Assembly: GCA_048213135.1 (NCBI GenBank)
Contig: PS015010.1
Span: 868,001 to 932,000, forward strand
Direction of reading: 5' to 3'
Length of the DNA: 64,000 nucleotides
From: Reclinomonas americana ATCC 50394
Taxonomy: Eukaryota; Jakobida; Jakobea; Jakobida
Under the pieces are notes generated by a model. It saw nothing but the letters and a program-made list of their open reading frames with translations. It searched no databases and was not told the DNA's origin. Below, one piece after another: positions 62,971 to 64,000 of this stretch (its first letter is position 1; the number at the start of each line of letters is the position of its first letter). A program made the translations under genes and the position numbers.

Positions 62971-64000
62971 GCATAAAAGTAAAACTGGAAAAAATACTGG
63001 CAAGAACGCCCACGCTGAAGATCGTGCTGTCGCCGCATTGTATTGAAGTACTGGAAGGATATTCCCGTTTTGAGCATGTCATCGGCGAAGGATATATAAA
63101 ACTCGGACTCGACCCCGCGAGAAAATCGTGGCTGGAAAAAATATACCTCCAGGCGATAACGGGTTACGATAACCTGCAACCGCTGCAGGTTGTACAGCGG
63201 GATGTACTGGAATTATTGCCGCTACTGGATCTTGACAAGAAAGTGAATATCATCAGGAGCGGGGCGGGGCATGACCTGGTGTTTGATGAACGATCGGTGC
63301 TGATGCTGTATAAAAACCTGCATATCGGTTCGGGAAATACCCGGCACGAATTTGAAGTATTTCTGCGTTACGGGGCCAATGTACATCTTACCGCTTCGCT
63401 GGTGAATGATGCGGATACCATGATCGATAATATACTCCCTGCCGGATTTACCCTGGAAAAAAAGCTGAAGATCGAGTTCGCGCTGGAAGACATTGGGGCC
63501 AAGGGAGAAGTATCATCGATACCCGACCTGGCCATGTATGCCGATATAGACTGGATGAAACAATTGCCGGACCCCGATACTGGTGAGATGAAAAAAGTAT
63601 ACCTTTTTGCCGATGCGTCGAAAAGCCGTACACCAATAACGTTCGACAGTAAATTCGTAGAAAATGTATCAACGCTGCGTGACAGTAAGGTGATCAAGCA
63701 ACAGTTGTCGCAGTTTATTCACAACAGGGGTCTGCTTTTTCTCGACGCCTTCGATAACCTCAGTCACCTGCCAGAAATGGACAGGATGAAAATGGTGACG
63801 GATCATATACCGCAACTGATGCAACATTACGTAATGCTGCCTGCCAATTTCAACATGCAGGATGTAGACATTTCTCTCTTTGTAACCAACGCCAAAGAAC
63901 TTTCAAGATTGTCTTTTACACCCCAACTGGAAGCGATAGGCCTGAAGACAGATGACGAAGCCTTTCAGCTTTTCATGACCGCTATGGATTCGCATATAGA
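62967..64000 (+). CDS. unrecognised protein C of the operon (3' end beyond window)
   Basis: The frame stays open to the right edge, so only the first 344 complete codons are seen. ATG at 62967 overlaps the stop of gene B by 4 bases (ATGA). The start SIKVKLEKILARTPTLKIV has no signal peptide. Charged, mixed helical and strand segments: FEVFLRYGANVHLTASLVNDADTMIDNIL, KKLKIEFALEDIGAK, DPDTGEMKKVYLFADASKSR, LLFLDAFDNLSHL. No family recognised. Confidence 0.7.
   Translation, partial: MSIKVKLEKILARTPTLKIVLSPHCIEVLEGYSRFEHVIGEGYIKLGLDPARKSWLEKIYLQAITGYDNLQPLQVVQRDVLELLPLLDLDKKVNIIRSGAGHDLVFDERSVLMLYKNLHIGSGNTRHEFEVFLRYGANVHLTASLVNDADTMIDNILPAGFTLEKKLKIEFALEDIGAKGEVSSIPDLAMYADIDWMKQLPDPDTGEMKKVYLFADASKSRTPITFDSKFVENVSTLRDSKVIKQQLSQFIHNRGLLFLDAFDNLSHLPEMDRMKMVTDHIPQLMQHYVMLPANFNMQDVDISLFVTNAKELSRLSFTPQLEAIGLKTDDEAFQLFMTAMDSHI

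Noticed and set aside
1-64000. tRNA or rRNA genes
   Set aside because: No TTCGA-type T-arm with matching acceptor stem, and no rRNA-like segments, were noticed; a dedicated search was not possible.

Overview
The window is chromosomal DNA from a member of the Bacteroidota, most likely the family Chitinophagaceae. Evidence: SMC, PNPase, PurM and HutU of Bacteroidota type; M56/BlaR1 sensors with TonB- and GldM-like tails; CarboxypepD_reg outer-membrane barrels; and repeated promoter boxes of the form TAnnTTTG, the Bacteroidota -7 element. The sequence is a draft with four N gaps (19857-19876, 50785-50944, 51617-51836, 54466-54485). Two genes are broken at homopolymers, so some breaks may be sequencing errors. 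No tRNA, rRNA or CRISPR array was seen.

Layout. 1-5.9 kb: end of an outer-membrane barrel gene, a membrane-anchored coiled-coil protein, holA, ribF, purM. 5.9-11.1 kb: a leftward cluster of a BlaI repressor, two M56 membrane sensors and a truncated third copy, with a double operator upstream of blaI. 11.2-14.2 kb: an FtsE-like ATPase and two glycosyltransferases (one frameshifted). 14.3-24.3 kb: housekeeping core of rpsO, pnp, prmA, plsY, an M48 lipoprotein, a YdeI-like protein, dnaG and a TPR protein; a gap with a garbled duplicate flank lies near 19.8 kb. 24.3-34.7 kb: exported and envelope proteins (DUF4412/GLPGLI-like, DoxX-like, a frameshifted endonuclease/exonuclease/phosphatase, a glycine-rich repeat protein, a large beta-barrel, a sterol-desaturase relative), an MBL-fold hydrolase, and a HipA-like kinase overlapping a DUF3037 gene. 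35.0-38.6 kb: smc.

38.6-39.9 kb is a REP/RAYT element: a Y1 transposase-like gene flanked on both sides by palindromes, with five 73-bp tandem units that each contain a copy of the transposase gene's own 3' end. 40-46.4 kb: small membrane proteins, a BNR-type propeller, and the histidine-degradation genes hutH and hutU separated by a lipoprotein gene.

46.4-56 kb is accessory DNA: AT-rich PLD-nuclease and helicase genes, a RadC-like gene, two paralogous gene tails next to gaps, three clusters of a second palindromic repeat family, a small two-gene operon, membrane proteins, a degenerate 42-bp tandem array, and an XRE regulator. 56-64 kb: a papain-like protease with a partner gene, an M1 peptidase, a TolB-like propeller, and three tightly coupled unrecognised genes that run off the right edge. 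This last operon is the best candidate for an undescribed system.
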